The notes below the pieces were generated by a model, which ran no database searches, had not been told where the DNA came from, and worked only from the letters and a program-made list of their open reading frames with translations. Positions 31,278 to 42,077 of a DNA stretch of 42,077 nucleotides are shown here, one piece after another. Origin of the DNA: Phaeoceros laevis (taxonomy: Eukaryota > Anthocerotophyta > Anthocerotopsida > Notothyladales); contig JBNGIQ010008896.1 in the NCBI GenBank assembly GCA_049999765.1, forward strand, positions 1-42,077, in the 5' to 3' direction. The first letter of the stretch is position 1; every line of letters begins with the position of its first letter. The position numbers and the translations under genes are program-made.

Positions 31278-32137
31278 AGACGGACGAGAGGGACTAGACT
31301 ACTGGTGGCAGGGGCAGCAGGCCAGTAGCATTGGACGGACGACAGAGCGAGGGACGGACGGATGGGCAGTCCAACCAACCCTCTGTGGCGGTCATCAAAC
31401 AGGGGCAGAGGGGGGCGCAGGCCAGCAGCAGGCCAGCGGAGCGGATAGAGACGTCCGGTCCTTGCTTCCGCGCCTATTATTTATGCTAGCCCCGCCCGTT
31501 TGGTTTCCACTTATGGGGAGGCAGGACGCAGAATAAAGCTCGATTTGGACAGCCACTAGTCTAGACCCTTAAGGGCCTGACTCATGACCCTAGTCCAGTA
31601 GGCGGTTACACGTCCAAACCAGATATCCATCCATGAATCCATCCGTTGAGTGCTGCCAGGCGGGGTGGTGGGACCGCGACGGACGGACGGACGGACGGGC
31701 ACCATTCGAGTCGACTGGACGGAAGGAGGAGCGGCCGGCAGTCGCCATCGCCAGCACGCCTGTCACGTGTGAGGCTGGCCGCCTGGCACGCCCCGAGGTG
31801 GCGTGTTGCGTCATGGGTCATCCATCCGACAGCCCGGAGCGCACTGTGGTGACTGGTGGGGCGGGGGCTGGCTGGGTCACTGGGTCCGGTAATGCTGATC
31901 ATAATAATAATAACAATAAACAAATAAGGCACCCCCCCTCCCCGCCAGTAGCACCTTTGGGTAAATGTGAAAACTGGAGGCAGCGAATGAATGGGAGTGG
32001 GACACAGAGGAGGCCAAGACTGGGACATGAGGAGGGAATCGTATCTATGTATGTGCAGCCAGGCAGCCAGGCAGTCAGGCAGGCAGGCAGCCTTGGGGGG
32101 GGTGTTGCATGGGTGAATTGGGGCGGCCCGAAACGGG
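31278..32137. other. GC-rich, repeat-rich intergenic segment
   Basis: No gene is supported. It contains a GGAC tetranucleotide run at about 31681-31698 and a GCAGGCAG run at about 32057-32091, next to the second gap. Open frames here are repeat translations. Confidence 0.5.
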
Positions 32138-32237
32138 NNNNNNNNNNNNNNNNNNNNNNNNNNNNNNNNNNNNNNNNNNNNNNNNNNNNNNNNNNNNNNN
32201 NNNNNNNNNNNNNNNNNNNNNNNNNNNNNNNNNNNNN
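32138..32237. other. Assembly gap (100 N)
   Basis: A run of exactly 100 undetermined bases, flanked on the left by G-rich sequence (GGGGGGGG near 32095-32102). The round size suggests a placeholder of unknown true length. Confidence 1.
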
Positions 32238-33009
32238 TAGCAAAGCAAGCGTACTTGGCTCACGGAGCGGTCGCGGGCTGTTTGTGTTGGGCTGTCTGGG
32301 CGAGTGTCAACGCCCACAAGGCCCAAGTCGGGCTGCCTCGCAACTGTTGCAACTGACTACTAATGGCGTGCCCCCATACATGCGTGGCATTGCATGCATA
32401 CAAGAGATCATCATGTGTGGTAAGTTGCAGAGTTGCACGCAGGCAGCCTGAGGGGTAAGTTATTAGTAGTTTCCCGGACGATAGATAGTTAACTTCCCGG
32501 GCGGTGAACACACGAATGAAGATGGCCCTGCGGTCGGCGGCGCCGACTGGACTGGACTAGGTTCAGCCGGCCTAACTACCTCGTGCTCCTCCAAATTATG
32601 ATTCACTCATTCCTTCCTATTCCGGCCGGGCCTGGCGGGCCGGCATGCCAAAGATAAAACTCGATAAGAGCATACGTGTGCCGCTCTTCACCAGAGTGTG
32701 TTCCTCTGTGTGTCTAATTATAAATCCCAGGTGTGGTTATTGGTAAACGCGGAGGCCATTGGCGGACGCAACCCTGCCCGCCTCGCTCATTCGCTCCACA
32801 TCTTTCTCATCCAGATGAGAAAAACAAGGCGAAAAGGTTGCTCCCATGCATGTGCGGGAAAGAGCGGAGCGGGCTTTGAATGAAAAAGGTTTTGTGCGGA
32901 AATAGAAAATGGGCTAGCGGAATGTCTCATTTCTTCCTTTTTTTATAAGGAAGGGCTTGATTTGATTAGGCTAGAAGCGCCGAGCGTATTAATGGACCAG
33001 GCTTCAAAT

Positions 33010-33034
33010 GGTAGGGGTAGGGGTAGGGGTAGGG
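33010..33034. repeat. TAGGGG hexamer tandem repeat (telomere-like)
   Basis: Four consecutive GGTAGG/TAGGGG units. The motif is close to, but not the same as, plant TTTAGGG telomere repeats. Confidence 0.9.
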
Positions 33035-34128
33035 CTGGCGAGCCAGCCAGCCAGCGCCCCAATTGAGCGCAGCCCAATTATTAGTAATTAGGAGCGTGAT
33101 CTATTTCCGGAGGGAAGCAGAGGCTGCGCTGCGAGGGGATTCAAACTTGTTATGATTATTATTGTGATGTGGGCCAGCAGTCATTGATTGGCTCATTAGA
33201 CTGTTGACGAACAAGCATGAGGTGAGCAAGGCAAGCAGCATAAAGAAGAAGTTATGCGCGGGGAGTCCGGATTTATAAGCCAAATTTAGATCCAAGACAA
33301 GCCAGCAAAGCAAGGCAGGCGCTTGATGCCCATGGGGAGGCAGACTACTGTTGTATCTAAGTCTACCGAGAAGAAGAAGGAGAGTTGTAGAGTCTGGTGA
33401 AGTTGGGGGTTGTGTGTGTTGGTGTTGGCAAGCACCAATAGGAGGCATGAGGATTGGGAGCAAGCTGGCCGGCTGGCCGCTGGGTCACTCATTCCTCACG
33501 CCGTACGCTCCCTTACCATTGGCTGCTGGCTCGCCTTAGCCATTCCCCATTCCCATTCCAATTGAGAGAGAGAGCGGTCCCCTGGGTGGATGGGGCGGCC
33601 CACCTGTAGACTAAAAATAGACTAGACCCAAGGAGGGCTCAGTGGGGTTGGCTGGGGCAACAAATCCTCCAACAAAGATTGCATTGCCCAGAAGGGAAGG
33701 AGCGTCGCTCTGTTTGGCCCCTCCCCTGCCCCCCCTGCCCTATAACTTATATGTGCCTTTTTACTTGTTTGCTAGCGTGCCTGCTCTTCCTTTCTCTTCT
33801 CCTCTATTCCTTCCTTTCTTCCTTCCTTGCTTATTATTATTTGTGGTCTGCCCTGTGGTCTATCAACCAGGCTGGGGGAGTAGAGAGAGACACACACATG
33901 GACAAATTTATGAAATATCTTCTTCCACTTGGAATCTGCCAATTCCATGCTAGTTGGCCTTGGCTTCTTTCTTTCTCCCCGACGTGACACACACAACCCC
34001 AATGAAGAGGGACGTTTCTTCCTTTTTTGCTATACGGAACAAGTCTCTTATATTAGACTACCTACCACATTGTGAGCTGCATCCTCTTTCATCCAGGCAA
34101 GACCCTTAAGGAAGGAAACATTAATATG

Positions 34129-34155
34129 TAGCTAGCTAGCTAGCTAGCTAGCTAC
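34129..34155. repeat. (GCTA)n self-complementary repeat
   Basis: About six GCTA/TAGC units. The array is its own reverse complement and can extrude as a cruciform. Confidence 0.95.
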
Positions 34156-34190
34156 AATGTTAGTAGTGCATAGCATAGTTGTTTACTTGC

Positions 34191-34215
34191 GTGGCTGGCT
34201 GGCTGGCTGGCTGGC
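34191..34215. repeat. (GGCT)n tetranucleotide repeat
   Basis: About six GGCT units, 40 bp from the GCTA array. Confidence 0.95.
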
Positions 34216-34797
34216 CATGGGTGTCACGCCAACTCCAAAGAGCCAAACAGGCAAAAGGCAATGAGACAAGGAGGAGGAGAGGAGGGCTTTGGCTCCCTCG
34301 TTTTGGTTGAGAGGAAGGAGGAGGCAGTGCACCGTCCGCGCGGAGCCTTGGCTGCTTGTTCGCCAATGTACGTCGCACGCTTGAAAGAGGCCTGGCATGG
34401 TGTAGATGATTTTGGCAGTGAGGCAGTGCGTGATTCAAGGACCTCGGCATGCTTCAACTGCATGTGTGTGCACATGAGGGGAGGGCTGCCCGGCCCCTCC
34501 ACGGCCCCCTCCCAGGGCCTGCCCTACCCTAGCCTATCCAGGCTTTCAAAAAGGCCCATGGGGGGGCAACAAAACAAAAAAAAAAGATCTCTGGGAGAGA
34601 CATGGTAGGTACGTACTCTTTTGTTGGACTGTTTGGCAGGAGGCACGTCCGTCCGGTTCGTCCTCCGTCCTAGTCTACCACCACCAGTCGGTGCAGTGCA
34701 CAGTGCACGGCAAAGGCGTACTAGCTTTGTTTTTTTTGTTTCCACTTCCTCTCATGGATTGCACTTTTTTTTTTTTTGGTGGCAGTCATGGGCTGGG

Positions 34798-34832
<35 letters not shown>

Positions 34833-34833
34833 C
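34798..34833. repeat. (CTGC)n tetranucleotide repeat
   Basis: Nine perfect CTGC/CCTG units. The same unit, or its complement GCAG, recurs at 28.95, 35.83 and 40.2 kb. Confidence 0.95.
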
Positions 34834-35275
34834 TGTTTCTTCTTCTGCTGTTGGGGCCCCAATTGTTGCTGAGTGAGAGAGCGGGCCTTTGACCCGATGG
34901 CTTCGTGGGTTGACCGCCCCATCTTATTATAAAGCAACGCAATTAGCACATAAATATTTGGAGATTTTTAGTCTAAAAGTCCACAATTATACATACATGG
35001 CATCTCTTTGGACAGCGACACGCTCACTCGAGAGCAGTGCACGATAGCAGTCCGTCGGTCAGTGAGCTACTCACCAGTTTATGAACACCAGTCCAAGCAG
35101 CAGCAGCAGGCAGGCAGGCATGATACGCCCAGCCCAGGAATTCATGTGCTGATGAGTCTTGTGACTCCGTGGCAGACAGCTGCCTGCTTGGCGGGTCGGT
35201 TGGTAGGGTATCCTCTTCCCCAGTTCCCCCCAACTGGCAACTGGCAACTGGCGGAGATGATTGCCCTCCTTTCTG

Positions 35276-35304
35276 GGGCAGGGCAGGGCAGGGCAGGGCA
35301 GGGC
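35276..35304. repeat. (GGGCA)n pentanucleotide repeat
   Basis: About five to six GGGCA units. Confidence 0.95.
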
Positions 35305-35569
35305 GACACTCTATATGGCCCTTGAAAGGAGGTTGGTTGGGCAGATGCTCTAAATAAATTATACATACTCCTACTGTTGGCCGGTGTTGTACATAATAAT
35401 CAAGTAAAAGGCAGTCGGGCTGTAGACTAGTCTCCCAGTCTAGTCTAGTAGTGCTGCGGCTGCCTGCCTCACGCACTTTCATCATGCTGGAGATCCCCAT
35501 CTAAATGATGGCGCATGAGATGCAGATGGATGGCTGCCTGCCTGCCTCATGCTCATGGCCATGGTGGAG

Positions 35570-35600
35570 GAAAAAAAAAAGAAAGAAAGAAAGAAAGAGA
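35570..35600. repeat. Poly-A / (GAAA)n tract
   Basis: An A-run followed by GAAA units, a purine-only stretch. Confidence 0.9.
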
Positions 35601-35752
35601 TAAGTAGGAGAGATGGTCCAGCCACGCCCAGGCGGGGCCGGGAATCATTGCTTATTGCAGCACAGCGGTTGGTTATTAGTGTAGAACTTGAGGCCTGCTC
35701 CGGAAGAACAAATATAAAAGACACTGGGAGTGATGATATGACCTTATGCTGC

Positions 35753-35775
35753 CGGGCCGGGCCGGGCCGGGCCGG
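35753..35775. repeat. (GGGCC)n pentanucleotide repeat
   Basis: About four GGGCC units, very GC-rich. A shorter copy occurs near 39104-39118. Confidence 0.9.
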
Positions 35776-35823
35776 ACCCATCCATAAGACAACAGACAGC
35801 GATCCGGTGTGCAGGAGGAAAGT

Positions 35824-35849
35824 GCAGGCAGGCAGGCAGGCAGGCAGCA
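35824..35849. repeat. (GGCA)n tetranucleotide repeat
   Basis: About six GGCA units. Confidence 0.9.
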
Positions 35850-36329
35850 TGTTGGTCCCCAGAAGAAGAGTCCAGTCCAGTCCGGCCCAAATCGGGCCGG
35901 GCAAGCCGGGAGACCCTGGACTGATCCACCCATGCATATCAATCTCCCAATCACTCCTCCTCTCGGCTGCAACCCCAAACTGCACACTGGCAGGCCCAGG
36001 CGGTGTGTCCTCTTGTTGTGTGTGTGTGTGCCTTTTTCCAAAAAAAACCACAGCAACAGCCCACACCCGGCTGCACCAAACATAATGCGGACAAAGCCCA
36101 TTAACCTTTCTTTGCCATAGTATCTGGGTCTCTCTGCCATTGCCCATTTCACATACATCCATCTCATGGATGGCATGCACGCACTACTCATATCGACGCT
36201 GATGAGTAGAGAGAGAAAGAATCGCGGGCTCCACTGGATGGCGTCGTGAGCTCAGCGCGAGAGCAAGGACGGAACGGGGGGGGGTGCAAGTGGAACAAAC
36301 AACAGTGGAACAGTAGGCGTGATCTGGCA

Positions 36330-36930
36330 CTAACAACTAACAATTTTAAATATGGAGATACTTATAAGTTTTCAGGATGCAAATTCTTTGTACATGTATG
36401 TAAGTGGTTACATCCTTACGTGTATTTACTTTCAACTTCAAATTTACGTTACACATGTGACTTGCCAAGTAGGCGCCTTGCTTGGGGTGCTAGTGGACTC
36501 TTCACCTTATGTTGCCCTTGTCCATTGTATTTGCTGGAAATGTGCTTAGGCTATATTGTCAGGACGGGCAGTGACCTTGGGAAGATGGATGGCTTAGGGC
36601 ACCAATCTCCTTCCACTAGGATCTTGGCCATAGTCCAAAGATTGAAGCATAAATAAATTTTTACAGAGGTAAATAAAATTATCCTCAAGTCAGCAACAGG
36701 CATTGAAGGGGAAGTCACTTTTGAGGTAAGAGATCTAGTTTGGCTGCAAGTGAAGAGCACATAGATGTTGATGCTTTGCAAGAGGGGACGGGTAATATGT
36801 GTGTACAATCAATCCACTACGATGAGTCCTAGTTACAAAGAAGAAATGTAAAATACATGTATAATTCGTTCTAACTTGTAATTTTGTAATTATTACTGTA
36901 ATTTTACATTGTATCGCATTTTCCCAACAC
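36330..36930 (+). mobile_element. AT-rich insertion with a possible decayed retrotransposon integrase fragment
   Basis: This ~600-bp block is clearly more AT-rich than its surroundings. One frame at about 36668-36762 reads VNKII, then GIEGEVTFEVRDLVWLQVK before a stop. It resembles the C-terminal part of Ty3/gypsy integrases, where a basic segment precedes an F-x-V-GD-x-V-W/Y-L motif (here R replaces the usual G). The upstream portion carries further short pieces in shifted frames. No LTR pair, reverse transcriptase or RNase H is present, so at best this is a small relic. The resemblance is from memory of the family and could be coincidental. Confidence 0.3.
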
Positions 36931-39159
36931 CCACCCGTAAAAACTGCTGAGGTCTAGTCTAAAACAGAAGAGAATAGAAGAGAAGAGGGAAGAGGTGGGC
37001 CCTTTTGTGGCGTGGCCTGGCCTGGCCTGGCCTGGATTCAATGGACGGCCGATCCGATGCGATGCCATGTGATATTACGCCCAGCCCTTAAAACAAATGG
37101 GGGAAAGGGCACGCATCCCCGCGGCCGACCGCCGCGCAGGCAACAGGCGAGGCCAGGTTGTAGTCAAGTGGTCGTGAGTAGATTACAGTAGCCTATATGT
37201 ACTCGATGATGGGGATGAATACATCCATGGACCAATGGCTGGAATTGGTACCGACTCCAATTTTGTCCCCACATGTATGTAGACCTACCTACAGTACTGT
37301 AGCTGGAGGGAAGCAAGCACTGGCAAGCAAGCAAGCAAGCAAGCACGAGAGGAGGAAGAAAAAAAAAAGGAAACATGAGAAAATGTGAGTGTAGACGTAG
37401 TCCCGTACACCGTGCACATGTGCATTTGCAGTCACAGAACATGACATGGCATGCTGATGTTTTTAGACTAGACTAGTATGCCCTCTCTAGACTAGTAGTT
37501 TACTAGGACTGAGACTGGGCAACTTGTCATGTGACACATTTTGTCTGCTTCGCCTAACCGTAGGTCCTTTCAGCCTAGGCCCTGCACCACCAAGTGGACA
37601 AGACAAGGGCGCCTTATTAGGAGACGAGACGAGTGCGGTACAAGCACGCTGGCCCGAGGCTCCACTTTTTACTCTCTGCAGGTATGTCCACGACTCCAGC
37701 TGCGGGCTGGGGCTTGGGCTCTGGGCACTTCAGTAGAGAGCCTAGGCTAGGCTAGTAATAATGCCTGCGAATGAAGAGCCGTGCACTGTCACTTTTGTCC
37801 ATGTGTGTATGATATATCATGAATATATGTAAGTACGTGTATGGTAGTCTCTAGAGTAGGCATATTATTGGGTGGTCAAGGCCAGGCGCAGGGACTCCCA
37901 TCCAGTCAAATGCTTCATCAAGTTGTTTGTGCAGCTTCTACTAGTCTACTACAGTAGGCCAGGCCAGGCCAGGCATGCACTAACTAAAGAATGTGTGATG
38001 TCATTGGATTGGATTGGATGGAGGCTCCCGAGCTGGACCCTGGACTTGTTGTACATACACCTTGAGAATGTTTTATTGCCCTGGCTTTCCCCGTCCAAGC
38101 GCATTACTCCTCTTCAAGTTTGCCAGTAGCAGCAGCAGCAGCAGCAGCAGCAGCATATTGTAAACACTAGTCGGACCCTCCTGGAGTCCTGGCCTGGCCA
38201 GGGGCACGGGCAGGGCCATGGCGCCATGGCCAGCCAGCCACGTACGTACTTGCCCTGCAATCAACCAAGCAAGCAAGCCAGGCGTGGCCTGCCTCTGCAC
38301 TTGCCCCTTCGCTTTTTTTCCTCCACACCGCACCCGCTCATCAGCCTCTGCACCTGCTTTCCTTTCCTCCCTTATCTCAAATAATTAATTATTTCATCAT
38401 CCACATTCCCATACACTGGCGTGCGTGGGTAGACTGGTTGGTACAGTGCACTAGACTACATGTGTGGAACGCCCGCCATGCCCAGAAGATAAAAAGGCTC
38501 ATAACTAAAAGCCCATTTACATGAACTGCTAGTAGTGTAGTAGTCTAGTCGTGTTGCGTTGTTTACACTTGTTTTCATCCATAGAGAGTCGAGTCCGACA
38601 CAAATGTCGGCACCTAGACTACTGGATGCAAATCTGAAATGATAAACCCCACAACAACAGTGGCATCTTGTTTTTTTTTTATTTTGGTGGGTCCACGTGG
38701 AGCAATAGGTGGAGGCCGTGTGGAGGAGAGTGGCTGGCTCAGGCCAGCTACGTAGTACGTACGTTCGTACGTACGTACGAACAGAAGAGGGGGCGCTTGA
38801 GAGAGAAGTAAGGCAAGCGCTTGTCTTGCACGCCACTGAATCTTTTTGCCATCCCATCCCCAAGCGTGTAAGCGTGTCAGCGTTCACATGCCCCCGCTCC
38901 CTCAGCTGTGCTGCCCGGAGGTGGCCCCCACTCCACTCCACTTGGGTTGGGGCCTACTCTCTTCTCTCCTCCTCCTACATGTAGTCAGTCTCCTAAGCCC
39001 TGTCTGTGTTGTTATTATTATTAGTGTAGGGCACCTCTCACACCTCACCATCACTTTATTTTCGACTTATCACGTCGCTATCTCCTATCGTTTGAAATTG
39101 GGTGGGCCGGGCCGGGCAGGCTCCGCCTACTGCTACGGTACCTGTATAAATGCAAAACG
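36931..39159. other. Microsatellite-rich intergenic region
   Basis: No gene is supported. Contains (CCTGG)n at about 37016-37035, (CAAG)n at about 37321-37345, (AGC)n at about 38128-38154, (ACGT)n at 38756-38781, and many CTAGACTA-type motifs (37467-37500, 37941-37955, 38449-38460, 38529-38551, 38611-38623). Confidence 0.5.
38756..38781. repeat. (ACGT)n palindromic repeat
   Basis: Interrupted GTAC/ACGT units, self-complementary, with cruciform potential. ACGT is also the core of plant bZIP and bHLH sites, but no target gene is adjacent. Confidence 0.85.
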
Positions 39160-39259
39160 NNNNNNNNNNNNNNNNNNNNNNNNNNNNNNNNNNNNNNNNN
39201 NNNNNNNNNNNNNNNNNNNNNNNNNNNNNNNNNNNNNNNNNNNNNNNNNNNNNNNNNNN
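39160..39259. other. Assembly gap (100 N)
   Basis: A run of exactly 100 undetermined bases, probably a placeholder of unknown true size. Confidence 1.
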
Positions 39260-42077
39260 TTCCTCACCTCCCCTCCCGGCCCAACCAGCTTTGTCGGTCG
39301 CCACTGCCCCTGGACAACTTATTAAAAAGGCAAAGGGAAAGCAACTGCAACTCCCAACTGCTCATCAGAGGCAGTGCAGCAGCTTTTGAGCAGCGGACAG
39401 ACGTAGCTAGGTATATATCTTGTGACCACCGTATCTCATCTGTAGCTTTCCTTGTACACGTAGCAGCAATACTATACCCACTGGTACAATAATACTAGTA
39501 GAGTACACCAAACCGGCACTTGTAAACAGGTACCTCATGAGGGCTGCTCCCTCAAATGAACGTTCCCTCATCAAATATAATGACAAAGCCAAGTGTGGCT
39601 ATTCCAAGTTAGTCTATCACAAGGCTCCAGGGCTCGGCGGCTGAGTTGCTGCTGCTTGCGTGCTTGCAATTGCTTGCTCGCATATCAACGATGCCTAGGC
39701 CCTTCCTTGCCTTTCGGGTAGAGGAGGGCCCGTGTTAGCAGCATCTCCAGCACAAACACCACTTGTAAGTAACCAACGACACTAGACCAACAAAGGGCCA
39801 GCCAGCCGTCAGCTGCCATTGTCTACATACAGTATCCTCCTCTGGAGACAGTCCTGCCACTTATATCCTGCCCAGGGCCTCTTCTTCTACACTAGTGACC
39901 AGTGAAAGACTGAAAGTGGTGATATGATAAGTTGCCCTTGAGCTCATGAGTGGTAGTAGAGCTTACCGGTACCGGTCACTGCTGTCGCGTCTGTGATCAA
40001 TCAATGAGCAAGACTCCATACACATACATACTATACGCTGGTACCATGCCGACGACACGAAAACCCCTTGGCACCACCCGTCGCAGTTGCGGTTAAGGGA
40101 GTAACCAGAGTACTAGCTAGTCTACTAATAGTGTAATCTAGTTTGCGCGGTTGACAGACGGTTGCTCTCCATGGTATCAAGCGACGCAAGCTCCGAGAAG
40201 AGGCAGGCAGGCAGGCAGGCAGGCAGGCCGGCAAGCAGCAGCAGCGGTGGCAGCGCCAAGTTGCACATACATGTTTCCAAGTTATACGGCCCTCCCATCC
40301 TGGGCTGCCTGCCTAGGCCTTAGGCCTGCCTGCCTAGGCCTTAGGCCTGCCTGCCCGCAGATTTCACAGGTAAGCAAATATTGCATTGAGGCAGCCGCAC
40401 GCGGCCCCACCAAGAGTCTTGCTCGCTCATCACCACTGCCATGGCCAGCTCCGTCATCAGTGGGGTCAGCCATGCGTCATCAGCAGGGAAGGAAGGAAAG
40501 AAGCAAGGGAGCAAGCAAAGAAGGAAGGAAGGTCCCCAACGGGTTTCTTTCTGCCCTGCCCTGCCCTGCCCTGCCTTTTAGTAGAAACAAACACACTAGT
40601 AAGTTTCTTCAAGGCCCTGCCTCTGCCTGCCTAGTTATTAGTCTAGGCTGCTGCTCATCATCCGTGATCCGTTTGCAGTTGCCACCCCTAAGACTTGTTC
40701 ACGCCTGCAGGCTCTTGTTCTGGGAGTCTGGCTACCAGGTTTGCCCTGGCTGGCCGTGGATAGATACACTAGTGCTAGCGTGAGGATACATGTCTAGATG
40801 CAGATGCACTAGCCCACTCAAATCCGGAGGGTTTTTCATCACCACTGGCACTGCGCATGCTTCAACTTGTTGTTTCTTCTTCTTCCTTCTTCTTCTTCTT
40901 GCCAATGGCCGTCTTCTTCTTCTTCTTTATCCCTTCAGTCCAGTGAATTACAGTGCAGACTCAAAAAAGTCTAGCAGTAGACTTTGACGCCCTTATTCTG
41001 CACATACCGACTGATGACAGTATCTAATACACTCTTCATCACCACAGCTTCTGACCAGCCGGCCATCCCTGATGAGAGCTCATCAACACAGCACGAGCTC
41101 ACTCCCCTGCCCTGCCCTGCCCTCATCACTCTCTTCCAGCACCGCATGCGCATGCCGGCATATGCATGCCCTCCCTGACCTGCCCGGTACCTCACTTCTC
41201 CTCCTCAGTCCTGGCTAGCATGCCTGTGACTGACCCGCCTACATTTCGTCCCCAATGTCTAATAATTCTTAACACTAGTTGGACGTCCACAAAAACAAAA
41301 CAAAAGCCAAGAGGGAACCGCATGCATATGGGCTAGAGTCCAGCCCAGCGAATTAAAACCTTGCAATTGGGGACCGACATCTACATAGATTTGTACACTT
41401 GTAAGAGGCAAGGCAAGGCATGCGCAGCAGGCCAGGCCAGGCCAGCACCCTGAGTGCTCATGTCATGGCTGACTGCCAGCCCGGCCACATTTTCATCATT
41501 GCTACACTATATATGTTTGTACCTTGGCGTACAAGAAGCAAGCAAGCAAGCAACTAGGAGCAAAAGGTAGTGTATTACTAGTAGTCTGGGAAACCAGTCC
41601 TGCCCTGCCCTGTGGAGGTGAAATGAGTCGCGATTCCCAACTTCCGCACCTCCTGCAGCCTTGCCCTTTTTCCGCCAACTCTACTCTTCTGCTAATCATC
41701 ATGAGTCAAAGCACGTAATCTGGCGTGTGGGCATCATGAAATAGTGGTCAAAGCCCATTATGTGCCTCACGACACGCCAAAGGTCGGTACTTATTAGATA
41801 AGCAGCAGCAGCAGCAGCTCAGAAACTCACAATAATCTACTGGAAGATTCCTCACCTGCGGAATACTTTTTGTCCCACTGCTATCTTTTTACAAACGGGG
41901 CTCTGTCAGGGACATCCTGGCTAGCATGGCGTTCCGCTTGTCCCTTTTCGGAAACGAAAAACGGAAAACCCCTTCGGAACCCAACTGTCCCATCCCGGAA
42001 GTGACGGATGACCATGGGACAAACAAAACACCATCACCGGCCCAAATGTCCTACGGAAGATCCAACGTGGAAAACCC
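39260..42077. other. Repeat-rich intergenic end of the window
   Basis: No gene is supported. Contains (GGCA)n at about 40202-40229, a 21-bp duplication at 40305-40355, (CCCTG)n at about 40553-40575, CTT-rich runs at about 40878-40927 and (CAG)n at about 41803-41819. The last 150 bp change character, with repeated CGGAAAC/ACGGAAAA and GGGACAA/TTGTCCC motifs, and may be the edge of another element. Confidence 0.5.
40305..40355. repeat. 21-bp tandem repeat, about 2.4 copies
   Basis: The unit CTGCCTGCCTAGGCCTTAGGC is repeated once in full with a partial third copy. It contains the palindrome CCTAGG/AGGCCT. Confidence 0.9.

Larger units (their letters stand above)
32238..36299. other. Gene-poor, microsatellite-rich region
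   Basis: No gene is supported in about 4 kb. The stretch alternates GC-rich tetranucleotide runs and AT-rich islands (e.g. 33060-33100, 34920-35000). Frames up to ~230 codons near 35.5-36.2 kb are low-complexity translations of repeats without family features. Confidence 0.5.

Noticed and set aside
30776-31536. Apparent long frames across 30.8-31.5 kb
   Set aside because: They are open only because they run through 400 undetermined bases.
35482-36191. Overlapping frames of 170-230 codons on both strands
   Set aside because: They translate GGCA, GGGCC and CCTG repeats and poly-A tracts, with no splice context or family similarity.
40165-40185. TGGTATCAAGCG as a retrotransposon primer-binding site (initiator Met tRNA)
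   Set aside because: It matches the usual TGGTATCAGAGC only partly. No LTR end precedes it and no gag-pol follows.
1-42077. CRISPR arrays, bacterial operons or phage genes
   Set aside because: The repeats lack unique regular spacers, and the genes are spliced plant genes.

Overview
This is nuclear DNA from a green plant. All five confidently modelled genes are intron-rich with GT-AG splicing. They encode plant families: HCF145 (plastid psaA mRNA factor), peroxisomal 8-amino-7-oxononanoate (KAPA) synthase BIOF, peroxisomal acyl-CoA oxidase ACX3, nuclear actin-related protein ARP9, and a growth-regulating factor (GRF) with QLQ and WRC domains. Introns are mostly short (about 75-250 bp). The GRF shows no recognisable miR396 site. 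The intergenic DNA is packed with tetranucleotide repeats. Together these suggest, but do not prove, a seed-free land plant (bryophyte or lycophyte) rather than a flowering plant.

Layout: (1) 1-8.1 kb is AT-rich, repeat-like DNA with no intact recognisable gene. It holds one unexplained 257-codon ORF at the left edge, two decayed copies of the same unknown cysteine-rich protein in opposite orientation (4.3-4.6 kb and 6.3-6.7 kb), and a 4-copy 32-bp tandem repeat. (2) 8.1-23.7 kb is a compact gene island: a possible small two-exon gene (-), HCF145 (+), BIOF (-, convergent with HCF145, 116 bp between stop codons), ACX3 (-, 218 bp upstream of BIOF in the same orientation), a 1.6-kb divergent spacer with a ~210-260 bp foldback, then ARP9 (+, 19 exons). 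(3) 23.7-28.7 kb holds the ARP9 3' flank and the GRF gene (-, 3 exons). (4) 28.7-42.1 kb is upstream of the GRF and carries no gene I can support. It is dominated by CCTG/GCAG/CTAG-type short tandem repeats, a recurring CTAGACTA-like motif, three assembly gaps, and one AT-rich insertion with a possible retrotransposon integrase remnant.

Exon models were built by hand. Each was checked for reading-frame continuity across every junction, and the assembled lengths were compared with the Arabidopsis proteins as I remember them: HCF145 729 or 736 aa, BIOF 494 aa, ACX3 677 aa, ARP9 about 621 aa, GRF 686 aa.

The most interesting biological point is the tandem ACX3-BIOF pair. ACX3 has an N-terminal PTS2 and BIOF a C-terminal PTS1-like tripeptide (PRL), so both are predicted peroxisomal. 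Beta-oxidation is a proposed source of the pimeloyl thioester that BIOF condenses with alanine in biotin synthesis, so the pair may be a functional as well as a physical neighbourhood.
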